Source of the DNA: Hydra vulgaris
Lineage: Eukaryota; Cnidaria; Hydrozoa; Anthoathecata; Hydridae
Reading direction: 5' to 3'
Assembly (NCBI RefSeq): GCF_038396675.1
Contig: NC_088929.1
Span: 36,440,001 to 36,504,000 of the forward strand
Length of the DNA: 64,000 nucleotides
The notes under the pieces were generated by a model. The model was not told the DNA's origin and ran no database searches. It saw only the letters and a program-made list of their open reading frames with translations. Positions 44,564-56,609 of the stretch are shown here, in pieces. Every line of letters starts with the position of its first letter. The stretch's first letter is position 1. The position numbers were made by a program, and so were the translations under genes.

Positions 44564-45007
44564 AAAACTCTAATAACAAATATTAATATAAAAAATGTAT
44601 AAATCAAAAATAATTTTATTTATGCCTAATTATATATTTATGTGTACAAAATCTAGCATTTATCAATTATTTATTATCTTACATTTTATTATATGTGAAT
44701 CCAATTTAAAACGAACTACCACTATATTTTGTGAAACTAGAAACATGTAAAAACAAAAATACAAAAAATATTACTAGTACAAGCGGTTTCTTGATGACAA
44801 GACAATCTGGTCTTCTGCAAGTTTCCCGCGTTCTTTTAATAATAATGATACCCTACAGTTATATTTTTTGTATTCTATAAAGTTGTGAGGTTTTACTTTT
44901 TCTCTTTCCATTATATATTTTGTAAACATTGTAAATTTGTATTAGTGATATAGATAGAATCACAACATTGTAAAGATAAAAGAACAAAAAAAAAAAAAAA
45001 AAAAAAA

Positions 45008-45378
45008 GCCCGTTAACTCGGTTTTGATCAGATAAGAAAACTTCTCTTTATCGGACTTGTATGATGTAAGTGTGTTTGGTTGATGTATGCTAGAAAAACG
45101 AAGGTTGAATATTGAAGAGAACCTGTTGGCTTGGTTTCAAAGACTGATCGAAAATAATCATTTAGTGTGTTGCAGATTACTTTAGGGTCTGTTGTTGTTT
45201 GATTGTTAGTTGTTTCGCGTTAACGATTGCGGTGTGTTTTTCTTGTTTACTCTTGAGGTGTGAGTAGATGATTTAAGTCTTGCTTGTTATTGGTGATCAA
45301 TTCCTTAATTGAAGCAAGAACTACAGTTTTCACTAGCTTTTTTACCCGCATCTTTATTTTGTTTACGTAAAAATAGCT
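45008..45378 (-). pseudogene. Non-LTR reverse transcriptase, upstream part
   Basis: The minus strand reads TTDPKVICNTLNDYFRSVFE and TKPTGSLQYSTF near 45,100-45,200, then SFLIKTELTG at the junction. It continues in frame with the part at 40,850-39,830 once the CR1-like insertion is removed. The N-terminal side decays toward a palindrome at 45,379-45,440, and no endonuclease part is present. Confidence 0.65.
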
Positions 45379-45440
45379 TGTTTGTGCGACATAAATTTGC
45401 AATCAAGCTTGCTTGATTGCAAATTCATGTCGCACAAACA
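45379..45440. repeat. Palindrome with 30-bp arms, 2-nt spacer
   Basis: TGTTTGTGCGACATAAATTT.. (45,379-45,408) against its inverse at 45,411-45,440, one mismatch by eye. It marks the boundary between the RT fragment and the Tc1-like element. Confidence 0.9.
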
Positions 45441-45444
45441 TATT

Positions 45445-46973
45445 ATCAAGATACGACAAATAAACATATTATATTGTTGCATAAACATATTACACAGATA
45501 TTTTACAGAGACGACGGATATGATCACTGTGTTGCCATGTATTAATTAGTTTTTCAGTTAATTCTCTTTTGTTAGTAGATGCAGTTTTTAGAACTTCTCT
45601 CTTCAGCTCGTTCCACAGCCCCTCGATCGGGTTGAGGTCGGGACTGTTGCCCGGCTATTCCAGAACAGAAATCTTCTGGTCCTTCAGGAATTTCATCACG
45701 GATTTGGCTGTGTGGCATGAAGCTCCTCCTGCATGAATATTGCATCTCCACGTGGATACCATTCTTTTACTTGTGGTATAAGACGTATTTCCAGTACTCT
45801 CTTGTATTGGTCCTGTTGCATGATCTCTTCCACAAAATACAGACGCCCCTGTCCGTTGACAGAAATAACACTCCAAAACATAATCTTTTGTGGGTGTTTT
45901 ACAGTTTCCAGGATACAGTCGAGGAGGTTTGCCTCTTGCTTCTTCCTTTGAACAAATCGTGCACTCTCAGCCATGACTTCTAGCGTAGACTCATCAGAGA
46001 AGCACACCTGAATAACAAATATTACCTGTAAAATAACGATACTCAGTACGGTATTACATACCGTATTTTATGATATGGAAATTACACATAATAACATGAC
46101 AAAACTACAAAACTAATGAAAAAATAAATATTATTATCATTATAAAGTGTGCAATATGTTTCTTACTTTAAATAATTTCATAAGAGTATGTAAACTGCTT
46201 ATCTCCGACTAATCGTCTTCGTTCCAATCGGCGTATCGGTTTCTTTGTGAGTTTGTATGCCTTGTAGCCGAAATTCAACAAACGTCTACTAGCAGTTCTT
46301 GAGCTTACTGTAAGTCCTATTATGCCATTCTATTCCTGTGCTAACTCTACGGAAGATTTCTTACGTCCTTTTTGGCACAAGTTCCGAAGTACGCAATCAT
46401 TCCTATGGGTAGTCTTGGAAGCCCTTTTACAATTTTTTCTCTTAGTAGCTATGACATCTTGGCCTTTGGACAGCTTATTTCTGATTCTTCCAACAGTCTG
46501 ACGCGAGACTTCTAACTTGCGAGCTATTTTGGAATTCAGAAGAATAGTATTTTCTAATAACAGTATTATTTCACTACTTTTTGCTTAGCTGATATCCTGT
46601 TTCTTACCCATTTCTGTTAAATAGTGCCTCTTTTACCACTTGAAGCTTGTTTCAATATCAGCAAAGTTATGAGCGATAATACAAGTAAAATTACAATTAA
46701 GCTACAAAAGACGCCAAAATTAATGACCAGATATCGCCAAATACCATAATCAAGTGCCTTAAGAACCTAATGCAAATTTTATACAAAATACAAAAAAAAT
46801 CATATTTTAGCAACAAATTTGCAAAGTCCATGACAACAAGCAATAAAATAAGTATTATGACAGCAACTTATGTAATAAACAAAAATTAGAATGTTATTAT
46901 ATAGCCAAAGAATGACTGAATACGCTAGATCTGATCAAATCCTTCTAAATTCCTAATTCATTGACCAGCACTG
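45445..46973 (-). mobile_element. Tc1-like DNA transposon, one end missing
   Basis: The right end (minus-strand 5') is ACAGTGCTGGTCAATGAATT preceded by TA (46,975-46,976), typical of Tc1/mariner. The matching left end is not found near 45,440, so it is probably truncated there. It encodes the transposase described below. Confidence 0.65.
45490..46611 (-). pseudogene. Tc1-like transposase (DD34E)
   Basis: Cut-and-paste transposase using a TA target. Starts MGKKQDIS at 46,611. A helix-turn-helix region follows (SSEIILLLENTILLNSKIAR, KLEVSRQTVGRIRNKLSKG), then TKKPIRRLERRR near 46,230. About 200 bp of non-matching sequence (46,010-46,200) ends in a plausible AG. The catalytic part opens VCFSDESTLEVMAES (first Asp) and continues MFWSVISVNGQGRLYFVEEI. 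The second Asp region is frameshifted near 45,720 (one frame IFMQEELHATQ, the other CHTAKSVMKFLKDQKISVLE). The Glu region is intact apart from a stop replacing Trp before PGNSPDLNPIEGLWNELKRE. It ends INTWQHSDHIRRLCKISV with stop at 45,490-45,492. It is inactive because of the frameshift and stops. Confidence 0.8.
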
Positions 46974-46976
46974 TTA

Positions 46977-47689
46977 GGTTACCTTTTTAAAGTTTAAAGG
47001 TATAGTTTTTCTACGCGAGCAGTTAATTGAATTAAAATTTTTAGAGGCTGTGCTGATTGAACTTGTTATTTTGTCGAGTGTTGAGTCGTTTAGGTTGTGA
47101 GGGCGAAAGATGCAGTTCAGAAGAATACATTGTAAAATGTTCATTTTATTTATACTTGCTTAATGGTTAAGTTGATTGATTTTGGTCTAAGAACAAATGA
47201 GGCATTCTTTTGAGTAGATGGCCACCCCTCTTTTTTTACTTTTTATTTTTATTTTTTTGATATATATAGTTGATAATTTTTCATTTATTTGTTAAATCTG
47301 TTGGTAAACTAAGTTTTAGTAATCAAATTATTTGTGACTGTTAATTAAAATGCCTGTTAAGTTGATATTAACTCTTACTTTGTTAAGTTTATGACCATTT
47401 ACACTGCCTAACAGTGATTTTGTTTCGGAACCAAAATTAGTTATTTCTTATGTTTTTTCACCCGTTGAATTCAAATATGTCATTAAAAATAACATATTAG
47501 CTCTAGTTTAATTTTCTCTCAAGGGTATAAATTTTCATTTTTTGAAAAAATGTTGTGTTTTTGTTTTTGATTTCCATAATTTTTTATTTATGTTTAAAAC
47601 GTGTGATGTTAGTTATGTGTGTTTGCTAAAGTTTCTGGTCTAATCTATTCTTAGTTTTTTTTCATTTACTAGTGTAAAATTTGAAAAAT
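46977..47689. other. No gene recognised
   Basis: AT-rich spacer with no visible coding or repeat features. Confidence 0.45.
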
Positions 47690-48880
47690 TATCATACGAA
47701 GGAAGCGTGTAAATTTAGAGGACAATTTTTGTTACCTTTGTGGTGAAATGATATTTTCCTCACAGAAAAGAACTCTGACACCTCTTGTGAAGACTGCTTA
47801 CCAGTATTACTTCTATATGAAGTTAGGGAACCAGGATAAGTCATGGGCTCCACATATATGCTGTAGCTCTTGTTCGGTTACACTACGAGAATGGGTAAAA
47901 AATGAAAAAAGATCTTTGGCTTTTGTTGTTCCTATGGTATGGAGGGAACCTTAAAACCATACAGATGACTGCTAATTCTCCACCCATTAAGGCTAGCTTG
48001 TCAATGAAGAAAATGGGAACAGTTAAATAACCGAATCTTCCATCTGCCATTTGACCTAAGAAGAGACTTATATAAACATGAAAGTTTTCCTTAACTCAAT
48101 TTATTACAATGAGCACAAATGGAAAATTTTTTATGATCTAAAAGTCATTGCTATACTTTTAGGAATGCAATTAGTGTATATAAAATACTGCCGCTTTTTG
48201 TGTATATGAGACAGTAGAGACAGAAGTTTAAATTATATGAAAAAAAACTGGCCTGCAAGAAATCTCAACACAAATGAAAAAAATGTTTTTGTTGAATTGT
48301 GGATCCAAAAGATGTTCTTCTTCCACCATAACATATTAAGTCAGGTTTTAATGAAAAATTTTGTCAAAGATATGAACAAAAAAAGACAGGATTTTAGGTA
48401 TTTAAGAAACAAATTTCCACAAATAAGCGATGCAAAAGTTAAAAAGAGTATTTTTGTTGGGCCACAAATACCTCAACTTATGAAGGATCCTGCATTTCAC
48501 GAAGTTTTGAGGGGTAAGAAAAAGAAACTTGGGAAGCTCTTAATGCAGTGATTTGTAAGTTTTTTAATTTAATTGGTAACTTTTCTTCTGCAAAAACACC
48601 ATCAACTTGGATGTAATATGTCCCTCAAGAATCATTTCCTCCACTCACACCAAGACTTCTTTCCCCCGGTTGTGGAGCTGTTAGTGATAAACATGGGGAA
48701 AGGTTTGGTCCAAAAAGTTGGTCCAAGTTATTTCTTTAATGGAACAAAGATAACAGGGTTGATGGAATGAGGCTATGCTTGCAGATTACTGTTGTTTTGT
48801 GTGTAGGGATGCACCAGAACTAGTCTACAACAGGAAAGCAAAAAGATTACTATCTTGTGACATCGTGAATTTTTATTTCA
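47690..48880 (+). pseudogene. Transposase-like family with Cys-rich N-terminus, copy 2 (internal deletion)
   Basis: Better-preserved relative of 9,460-10,250. The plus strand reads DNFCYLCGEMIFSSQKRTLT, then YFYMKLGNQDKSWAPHICCS and SCSVTLREWVKNEKRSLAFV, then VPMVWREP (47,718-47,954), a CxxC...CxxC N-terminal domain. SPPIKASLSMKKMG follows at 47,980. The region between 48,050 and 48,210 has lost the expected middle of the protein. It resumes KKNWPARNLNTNEKNVF, LMKNFVKDMNKKRQDFRYLR, FPQISDAKVKKSIFVGPQIP, LGCNMSLKNHFLHSHQDFFP and DAPELVYNRKAKR near 48,810. I know the family as repetitive cnidarian/arthropod proteins, probably transposases. The superfamily name is uncertain. Confidence 0.6.
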
Positions 48881-49286
48881 GTTAATTTGCTCTGTTGCAA
48901 ATTAGTTGAAATTGTATATCTCAGAAACTAGAGCTAATAAAAAATATTTTCGTTGTCCAAAATTAGTATAATTTGAATAAAATTGCTAAAGACATAAAAA
49001 AAAAATGTTTTTTTGATGCCCAGTGTTATTAAACAAGTATCATTTGCCTAGTAGATGAGTTGTTCCAATTTTGCTATTAGTAGCATTAATTGTTGTAGTT
49101 TCGGCTTTTCGCGAGTTGGACAAGATTGTCCAGCGTGGTTATTTGATGTGGAGTTTGTCGGGGGTTTTTAAATTGTTGTGTTGATATAATAGTATAGAAA
49201 TGGTAGACTATATTAAAATTGAAATAGTTTTTCTTTTTTTCTAATCTAAAAGCAAGTTTTGTTTGCGTTAAAATTTTTATATATAA

Positions 49287-49455
<169 letters not shown>

Positions 49456-49480
49456 GAAAAAATGTAGAATATGTCAATCA

Positions 49481-49862
49481 GGGGCGCATGAAGCATTTTT
49501 TGATGTTTGGGAAAAATTAAATTTATATTCATCGATAAATTTTAAAAGTTACTAAAAGTTTCTTAGCGTTTAAAAATTATAGCCTTATAAAATTTTAAAC
49601 CCCCTCCAAACATTATATGGTCATAATTTTTGAACTTTAGGAGGTTGTTGTATGAAATTGAAAAACTTATTTTTAAATATAGATTTATTTGAGAAAAGTA
49701 AAAAAAAAATTTATCAAGTTGTTGCTCTCACGTTTGGGGCAGGTGTCGCCAAAATTTAGGGCTTTTTTGATCCCAGGCTCCAATTATTGCATACAATTGT
49801 TTGGAGTTTGCTCTTCATGTCTGGATATTATTTCAAACATCAAAAAGTGCTGCATCCACCCC
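49481..49862. mobile_element. Foldback/MITE family F, copy 2
   Basis: Left end GGGGCGCATGAAGCATTTTT and right end (inverted) GGGGTGGATGCAGCACTTTT. It contains the family blocks CTCACGTTTGGGGCAGGT, GGAGTTTGCTC and CATGTCTGGA. No coding capacity. No clear target duplication. Confidence 0.7.
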
Positions 49863-50900
49863 TCTAAATCAATAATAATGAGATAAATATACAATTTGCT
49901 AATAACGTCCAAAAGCAGTTATACTAATCGCTGATAATTTCCAAAAGGAATTATTAATATATTAAACATTTCAAAAACACAAAAAAGGAAAACGCATTCT
50001 TGAACTTTAAATAAGATTTTAAATTTTAACTATTAGTATATACTATGTTTATTGACCAAAAATTGACCTAAGTTTTATTAGGATCAATTATTCGGTCAAC
50101 TTTATAACCAAAGTATTCTTTTACATTCGATTAGCAAAAGTCAAATGAACTTCATGATGAAAAATCAAAATGAAATTCAAAAAATCATTTTTAGGATAAA
50201 TTTTCAAACTTTCATTTTTTTTTTTTTAGTTTACATCAATCCTCAACTGAAACACAATTAAAAACTCGAAAATAAATAAACTAAACGTATCAGAACGAAT
50301 CAAAAGTAACAAATTGAAAAAACAAAAGATTTCAAAAAGATTAAATCGATAAATCTTTGTAGATAAAATTATTTAAAACCTAAGATGTTGCTGAAGTATG
50401 CTAAAGGAATATATAAATTGAAAAATAAGTAGAACTTAATATTTATGCAATTCGTTTTAGATTTATTTAGATTTTTTTAATTTATTGTAGAAACTGTTGG
50501 TGATATATATTTCTTCCAAATAGATACTGAAATTTCATTTATTTAGATGTTTGTTATTTTAAGTCCCCTAGCAGCGCTCATAGCAACCGTTTTTAAGTAC
50601 TTTTTTTCACCTTTTTTAGCACTATTTTAAAGTTTATATTTTTGTTTTTCAAATAGCTTTTTGTTTGTACAATCGACGTAATGGACATAATGCTGAGAAA
50701 TCACGCGGTTCTTCCAGTTGAATTACTGATTTTGAAATTCTTGCCAAAAATTGGTTTTAAATAAAATATATTTAAAACAATAAAAATTAAACTATGTTTA
50801 ATTTTTATTTTTATAACAATTTGTTATACTTTATAAAATAATCTTATTGCTATTTAGCTATTTATATATTTATTTATATAGTATACCTAAAAAATTTTAA
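49863..50900. other. No gene recognised
   Basis: AT-rich spacer without visible coding features. Confidence 0.45.
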
Positions 50901-51180
50901 AATTTGTATGAATCGGTAAATGTTAAAAGGGCGAAAGTGCATCAATGTAAACTTTTGGGAAACTAGAAAAAAACTGCATTTTCCTCCGTAGTAAACTTTT
51001 GTTATTGATTCAATAATTTTTTTTTTAAAGGTGAAAATATTATTCTTTTCATAAAAAAAGCAATTATAAAACCATTAACAAAAATTTACTACGGGAGAAA
51101 ATGCAGTTTTTTTTAGTTTTCCGAAAGTTTACATAGTTGGAATTCCGTCCTTTTAACATTCACCGATTCATATACAAATT
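50901..51180. mobile_element. MITE with about 110-bp inverted arms
   Basis: Ends AATTTGTATGAATCGGTAAA and, inverted, AATTTGTATATGAATCGGTG. Inverted similarity extends to about 110 bp per arm (for example AACTGCATTTTCCTCCGTAG against AACTGCATTTTCTCCCGTAG). TA lies beside the GAATCGG ends on both sides, so a TA target is possible. No coding. Confidence 0.75.
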
Positions 51181-51299
51181 GAAGTGAAAAAACCATCTCG
51201 TAAACTTTGATCTAAACGACGAAAAAGTATGATGTTTCACAGTGACTAACACTCTTTTATTTGACCTGAAAGTTTTACTGAAAGCTCTGGAGTTTAACA

Positions 51300-51715
51300 A
51301 TAAAAGATAACAGGACAAAACAGTTTCTAATAAGAAGTTAAATGGTTTAAAGGTTGAAGTTATTGATGACTGTGGTAAAAAAAAAATTACAGGAAACCGA
51401 ATAGTTAAGATGAAATTGATATCTAAGATTTTTAACATTTTTTTGTGTCCAGAGTGTCCACATGTACAAGTTCTAAAAAGCTAAATTAAAATCAGAAGTT
51501 ATAAATAGCTTTTGAAACTTAGTTGTAATACTCAATTTGCGGTTTAAATGGCTCTGAACTTTAAAGAAAGATTAGAAACAAAAGGTTTTTACATTAGAAG
51601 ATGAATGTTTTACAGTATGCATAGAACAGAGATGAGTTATCAATCCATGAAACTGTTTTTTTATGAATTATGTTGCATCTAATGTTTAATCATAGTCTTT
51701 GGTGTAACATTTAAT
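51300..51715 (+). pseudogene. Possible N-terminal fragment of a Mutator-like/Kolobok-type transposase
   Basis: The plus strand reads VEVIDDCGKKKITGNRIVKM and KLISKIFNIFLCPECPH (51,355-51,460). This resembles the family's GNRxxxxxxLxxxxxxxxCPxC opening. Further on, MFYSMHRTEMSYQSMKLF (51,605-51,660) resembles its AMRxxGxxYxxxxxF block. The gap between is full of stops. The call is weak and based on pattern memory only. The same family is clearer at 15.8-16.4 kb. Confidence 0.35.
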
Positions 51716-52221
51716 AAATAAAAAGACAAATATAATTATAAATATAAATAGAATTTCAAAAGAAAAATTTTTAAAACGTTTTTTTATGAGATATCAATAT
51801 TTTACTATCTTTGCTTGACTGTGCTAAGGATATTTCAGAAACGGTTATATAGTCATTTTTCATTCACCATGGTGGGTAAAATTAGCATCGTTTTTAAATT
51901 ATTTAAAGAAATGAAACACGGTTAATTTATTTAAGGAACAAGTTACTTAAGAAGTTTTTGAGGTTTATTGCATATCTCTAATATCAAGCTAGTTATATGC
52001 AAAATTTTATTCTATGTGATCTCTTACATATTGGAATATTTATGCCACAAAATTGGCAATTTTTAAGTTTCCGCCGTTTAAAAATTGGCTGCCATGGCAA
52101 ACCTTTTTTTTTTTTAATTCATAATTTTTTTTCTTAGTTTTATTATATATTTACTGTATAAGTAGTAAAAATTGTTTAACTATCAATACTGAATAATTTT
52201 TTGTGTATGAGGTTGTGACCA
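51716..52221. other. No gene recognised
   Basis: AT-rich spacer without visible features. Confidence 0.45.
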
Positions 52222-52826
52222 GGAGCACCCAAAGCATTTTTTGGTCTTTGAGATAGCTAACTTTCAGACATGGAGCAAACGCAAAACATTTATATGTTTT
52301 TACTTATGTCAAATAAAAATGCTTTGCAAAAAGTTGCGATGATTAGAGCTTGGGAACAAAAAAGCCCCAAAAATTTAGCTCTACCTGCCCCAAACGTGAG
52401 AGCAACAAGTTGATGAACTATTTTTTGTATTATTTTCAACTAGACTTATATTCATCAATAAATTTTAAGTTTCATATTATTATCTCTCAGAGTTCAAAAA
52501 TTATAGCAATATAAAATTTGCAACCCCTCAAATTGAGTTTAAACTTTATATGGTCGTAATTTTGGAACGCTAAAATATTTTACTATGAAATTTGAAATTT
52601 ATTGATGAATATAAGTCTAGTTGAAAATAATACAAAAAATATTTCATCAACTTATTGCTCACGTTTGGGGCAGGTAGAGCTAAATTTTTGGGGCTTTTTG
52701 TTCCCAAGCTCCAATCATTGCAATTTTTTGCAAAGCATCCTTATTTGACATAAGTATAAACAGATAAATGTTTGGAGTTTGCTCCATGTCTGGAAGCTTG
52801 CTATCTCAAAGACCAAAAAAAGCTTA
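52222..52826. mobile_element. Foldback element of family F, copy 3 (arms about 290 bp)
   Basis: A long near-perfect hairpin: the left arm begins AAAGCATTTTTTGGTCTTTG and the right arm ends CAAAGACCAAAAAAAGCTT. Both arms contain CAGACATGGAGCAAAC, GCTTGGGAACAAAAA, CTGCCCCAAACGTGAG and TTATATTCATCAATAAATTT. It is the full foldback form of the family seen singly at 32.0 and 49.5 kb. Confidence 0.8.
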
Positions 52827-53114
52827 AGGGATATCGGAAAGCCGGTGGCACGTGCCCTTCTCTAACTATTTTTCACGATAACAGTTATTATTTTAAAAAA
52901 AAACTTTTTTAGAAGAAACCTGATACCACATGTTAAAAACTGTTTCCAGTTTGCACCGTTTGATATTTTGTAAATTATCAAACAAAATAATATTTGCTTT
53001 ACAGTTTATTAACAATTTTCACCATAAAATGACGCCACTAGTTGCAATGAAAAAACGCAATTATTTTGAATTGCATTTAGCATTTAAACTAAACGATAAA
53101 TAATGTAAAAAAAT

Positions 53115-53269
53115 ACAGTTGAACTCATCTTATCCTCAAGGGGTCTCAAAATATGTTCGAATTTCAAGAGATGTTAAAATATAAGAGTTCAATCTTATAC
53201 ATTAAGCCCTGAAATTTATTCGAATCAAATAATATCTCGCAGTAAGAGTTCAAATTACAAGGGTTACAC
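53115..53269. repeat. Possible pogo/Tigger-like element end
   Basis: ACAGTTGAACTCATCTTATC followed by repeated GTTCGAATTTCAAG/AGAGTTCAA words resembles the ends of pogo/Tigger-type elements, which read CAGTTGAAC...GAGTTAT. The other end is not present. It is directly followed by a hAT end at 53,270. Confidence 0.35.
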
Positions 53270-53559
53270 CAGGCCTGCACAAAGACTTTGTGCTGCCCAT
53301 TGTCAATTTTTGTTCGGTGCCCCAATATTTGGATTCCTGGGTATATTGAATTAAGCATTAGTTTTACTGTTTATTGTTCGTATGTCTACTATCACATGAC
53401 ACGTTAATGAAAACAATAATTATTTTTGTATTAACTATCGCTGCACATAAACACTCAATATTTAAACTTGGCTATAAATGATAAAAAGAAAACCCAAACA
53501 CAATATAAAATGAATGGAATTATCACAAATGGTCAGATCACAATAATTTCACTTTGTGG

Positions 53560-56500
53560 ACTTTCTTCTTTGCAAAAATAGAGATGACAATAAAGTCTTG
53601 GCAAGGTCTTTTTCAATTGAAATCACCATAAGGTTAGTAAGACGTTCTTCAGTCATTGTTGGTCACAATTTGGATTTGATGAGAGCAAGCTTACTGAAAG
53701 AGCGCTCTCTTTCAGCCACTAACACCGGGATCGTATTAAAAATGCGAAGCAAAATACAGATCGAATGTAATATTGACTGAAGACCTTTCTGGTAGATTCT
53801 GTTGAGCAACTTGGAAGAAGAAAGAGATTCTATTTGTCCAAAAGTATTTGATTGCTTTAGAACATCTAGATGACGAATTTCTTTAATCAACTCTCTTCTT
53901 TTACATCGTTTACGTAGAGATTTGACAGGGCTTTGCATTTTTTTTCTGACTAAGTTTTTCTTCATCACTAGAGAGAGAGATGGAGAACACCATATCAAAG
54001 AAAACATATCAGTCGTATTTTGAGCTGTATTTTATCTGCTGGAGCTGCGTGTCAAGAGCAATATTAAATAAGTTCACCTCAAAACCCTGTGATTGGACTT
54101 CGTGAAAGTAGACCGTGTTCATCTACTCGCCGTGAATTTTTTTTTTTTATTTCTTGTCTTCCTCTTAACAAAATCATTTTGAAACCCAAACAAAGCTAAC
54201 CTAGATGCAACCAGTTTCGCTTCTTGGAGGATTTGGGGCCAAGAAGAACGTAGTCGGTCAAGATTATTGATTAGAGTCTATAAAAACTTTGTCTCGTCAT
54301 CCAAAGATATGCTTTCTGATAAAAGAAGGAGGCAGGCATGGTTGACACATAGGAGAGCCTTGAACCAGAAAAGTTTAAGACAATGAATTCAAATTGAATC
54401 TACTTATTTAGTGCCTTAACTAAAGTTAGTTGATGATCTTCTAAATCAAGTTCTTCAAGAAATATCAAGGACTTCAGTATTTCTATTGTTCGTTTTGACA
54501 ATGGCCAGACAACCTTTATGCGCGCACTCCATCTTATTTGGGACGTTTGGTGAAGGGACTTCTCAGTTGCCTCCGTCAAAAATTTTCTACTACTAAAAAG
54601 GTTATGCAGCGATTGGATGTTGCCAAAATAGTTCTTGACTACAGTAGAGGATTCTGCAAAATGAACGCCAGCTAGATTGAGACTATGCGCACTGCAAGGC
54701 ATGAACAATGTTTGAAGATTTTTCTCGAAAATGATAGCCTGCACTCCTTTGTATACACTGGACATATTAGCCCCGTTATCATAGCCCTGGCCTCTACAGT
54801 TCTTTAAATCAATTCGGCTTTGATTCAAAACGTCTATAGTTAGCTTGGCAATGTCAGAACCCTTTTTTCTCTCCAGATTTTCAACCTTGGGGGCATCCAT
54901 AAAGTACATACGCAGTAAAAACCAATGAATTAGGACGCTTTCAAAGACCTTTCCCATCCACCTCCTTCCCCTCTGTGTTTGTACGCATTATTTTTTTTAA
55001 ATAACACCCCTCCTTCCCTAACGCATAAGTACTTCAAAACATTAAAAACAAAAAAAACATTGAGTTTATTTGACATTTCTCAGTACTTGTTTAAACCTTA
55101 AAATTTTACTTAATGTACCTTATTTAAATTTTAAAATGTTACAATGTATTTTAACATTTTAAGAGAAATGATAAAAAACCAGTTTGCGCACAGTAATTTT
55201 AAAAAAAAGAACTCAATAAAAGTTTGCTTTTATGCGACGTCTTTAAGCTTCTTATCTCGCTATCAATCAAATTACGTTGCGAAAAATAAAAAATAGCATT
55301 TGGAATGATTGTCGCTTGATTTCTTTTTTCTCTCCTCATTATTTGTAAAAAAATTTAAAAAAAAAAACTTATTTTGACTTCTCTATAGCAGTTCTGTTTT
55401 TGGAGTCTAGAAACTTCTTCTTGATGGAACTGAAGTATCTTGTTGTGTTTTCCCAACAGCTCAAGGTTGGCTAAAAAATTACCATTATCATACTTGTCCA
55501 GAATGTTTGATAAACCTACACAAATATGAACATAATATTGAAATAAAGATTACATCTAGATTAATAATCCAAGCAACATTAAAATTATTTTATGAACATA
55601 AACTGCTAACACACCTCGAAAAGTTAGTTTTCTCGAAGCTAAATGGAGAGTGATATCCAGGATCCAGCGTAAAATTTTATAACACTTAGATGTCTCATTT
55701 CTTATTGACTTTTCAAGTTCTGAATCAATCCCGGATTGATTTTTTAAGGCTTCAAAGGCTGATTTCCAGACGATGTAGTGGTTTCTGCGTTAAAGATTAC
55801 ACTGATGGCTTTTAATCTTTTCTCCTAGCTTTTACGAATTATCTTTTATTCCGCTATTCCACATCAAGAGGAAAGACAGAAATCCAGGGCCAAAAGTATG
55901 CTTTTGTCCTAAAATAGAGTAGGGAAAACAAACGAAAGCTGTTGCAGTTCCACTCCAGGTAAACCAGTGTTAATCGTCTCACGGTTGAGAGAAGTTTCGT
56001 AAAAAATGAGGGCAGGAACTTTTTTGTTTGTAGAATCTATAGAAAAAGTGCCGGATTTTGAAGTGGTTCATTGAGTATGACTAGATCGCATTTGACTTTG
56101 GATAAAACTCTATTCCACAAAACAGGGTTGTTTCTAACTGCTTGATCACCCTGTTGATTCGCCTCTTGATCCTAAACTAAAAAAAGCATTTGAGAATTGT
56201 GGTATGTTTTTAATATCTGCAGATATTAAATGATATGTTTTTATTATTTGAAGGTCTTTCAGAAAATAAGAATGCGTCCCAAACTCACCCGATTATCATC
56301 TTCTTCTTCAGAGACCGTTGAAAAATTTGAAGGGAAAGATGGTTTTCTTGGCCTCAAGGGTTCATCAACGCTGTTGGTAGCATGGTCCGTCTAAAAAAGA
56401 ATCGTTTTTATTTAGTTTTGGAATGAAATTATGAATACAAGATAGTGAATAAAAAAATAAAGCTGTTAACCTATACCTTGACTACTTTGTTGGACGACTT

Positions 56501-56609
56501 GGAAGCCACATTTTTCCAGTGTACGTTTGTTTTTGCATTCTTTTTCAACTTTTTCTAAAGCTTTTTTTCTGCCTTGGGAGCCTGAATCATACTTTCGAAA
56601 ACCGGACAT
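53560..56609 (-). pseudogene. hAT transposase 1 (ZMYM1-like), multi-exon, degraded
   Basis: Starts MSGFRKYDSGSQGRKKALEK at 56,609, the usual opening of this hAT group. Plausible introns follow, with a donor near 56,475, an acceptor before TDHATNSVDEP (56,390) and a donor after SEEEDDNR (56,288). The next exon starts DQEANQQGDQAVRNNPVLWN. The catalytic half is seen as LKNCRGQGYDNGANMSSVYK (CRGQGYDN motif, near 54,790). It continues with FMPCSAHSLNLAGVHFAES and FGNIQSLHNLFSS, then SQIRWSARIKVVWPL (54,500-54,550). The C-terminal dimerisation region has ICILLRIFNTIPVLVAERER and SFSKLALIKSKL (53,663-53,770), then MTEERLTNLMVISIEKDLA. Many stops lie between the blocks. No zinc-finger block is readable between 55,000 and 56,100. 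Confidence 0.75.

Larger units (their letters stand above)
40851..45006 (+). mobile_element. CR1/L2-like non-LTR retrotransposon, nested insertion
   Basis: A plus-strand element ends in an A run (44,985-45,007) and is flanked by AGCC on both sides (40,847-40,850 and 45,007-45,010). Removing it rejoins the minus-strand RT gene in frame (KTELTG to GSGFDGIQ). It carries ORF1 and ORF2, both broken. A 109-bp MITE (41,405-41,513) and a 72-bp palindrome (41,597-41,668) lie inside ORF1, and part of ORF2 is missing near 43,130-43,170. Confidence 0.8.

Noticed and set aside
45717-45983. Plus-strand frames over 45.7-46.0 kb
   Set aside because: Antisense of the Tc1-like transposase.
46010-46200. Confident intron in the Tc1-like transposase
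   Set aside because: An AG-ending gap is visible, but the donor side and the missing protein segment do not fit cleanly. A deletion plus insertion is equally likely.
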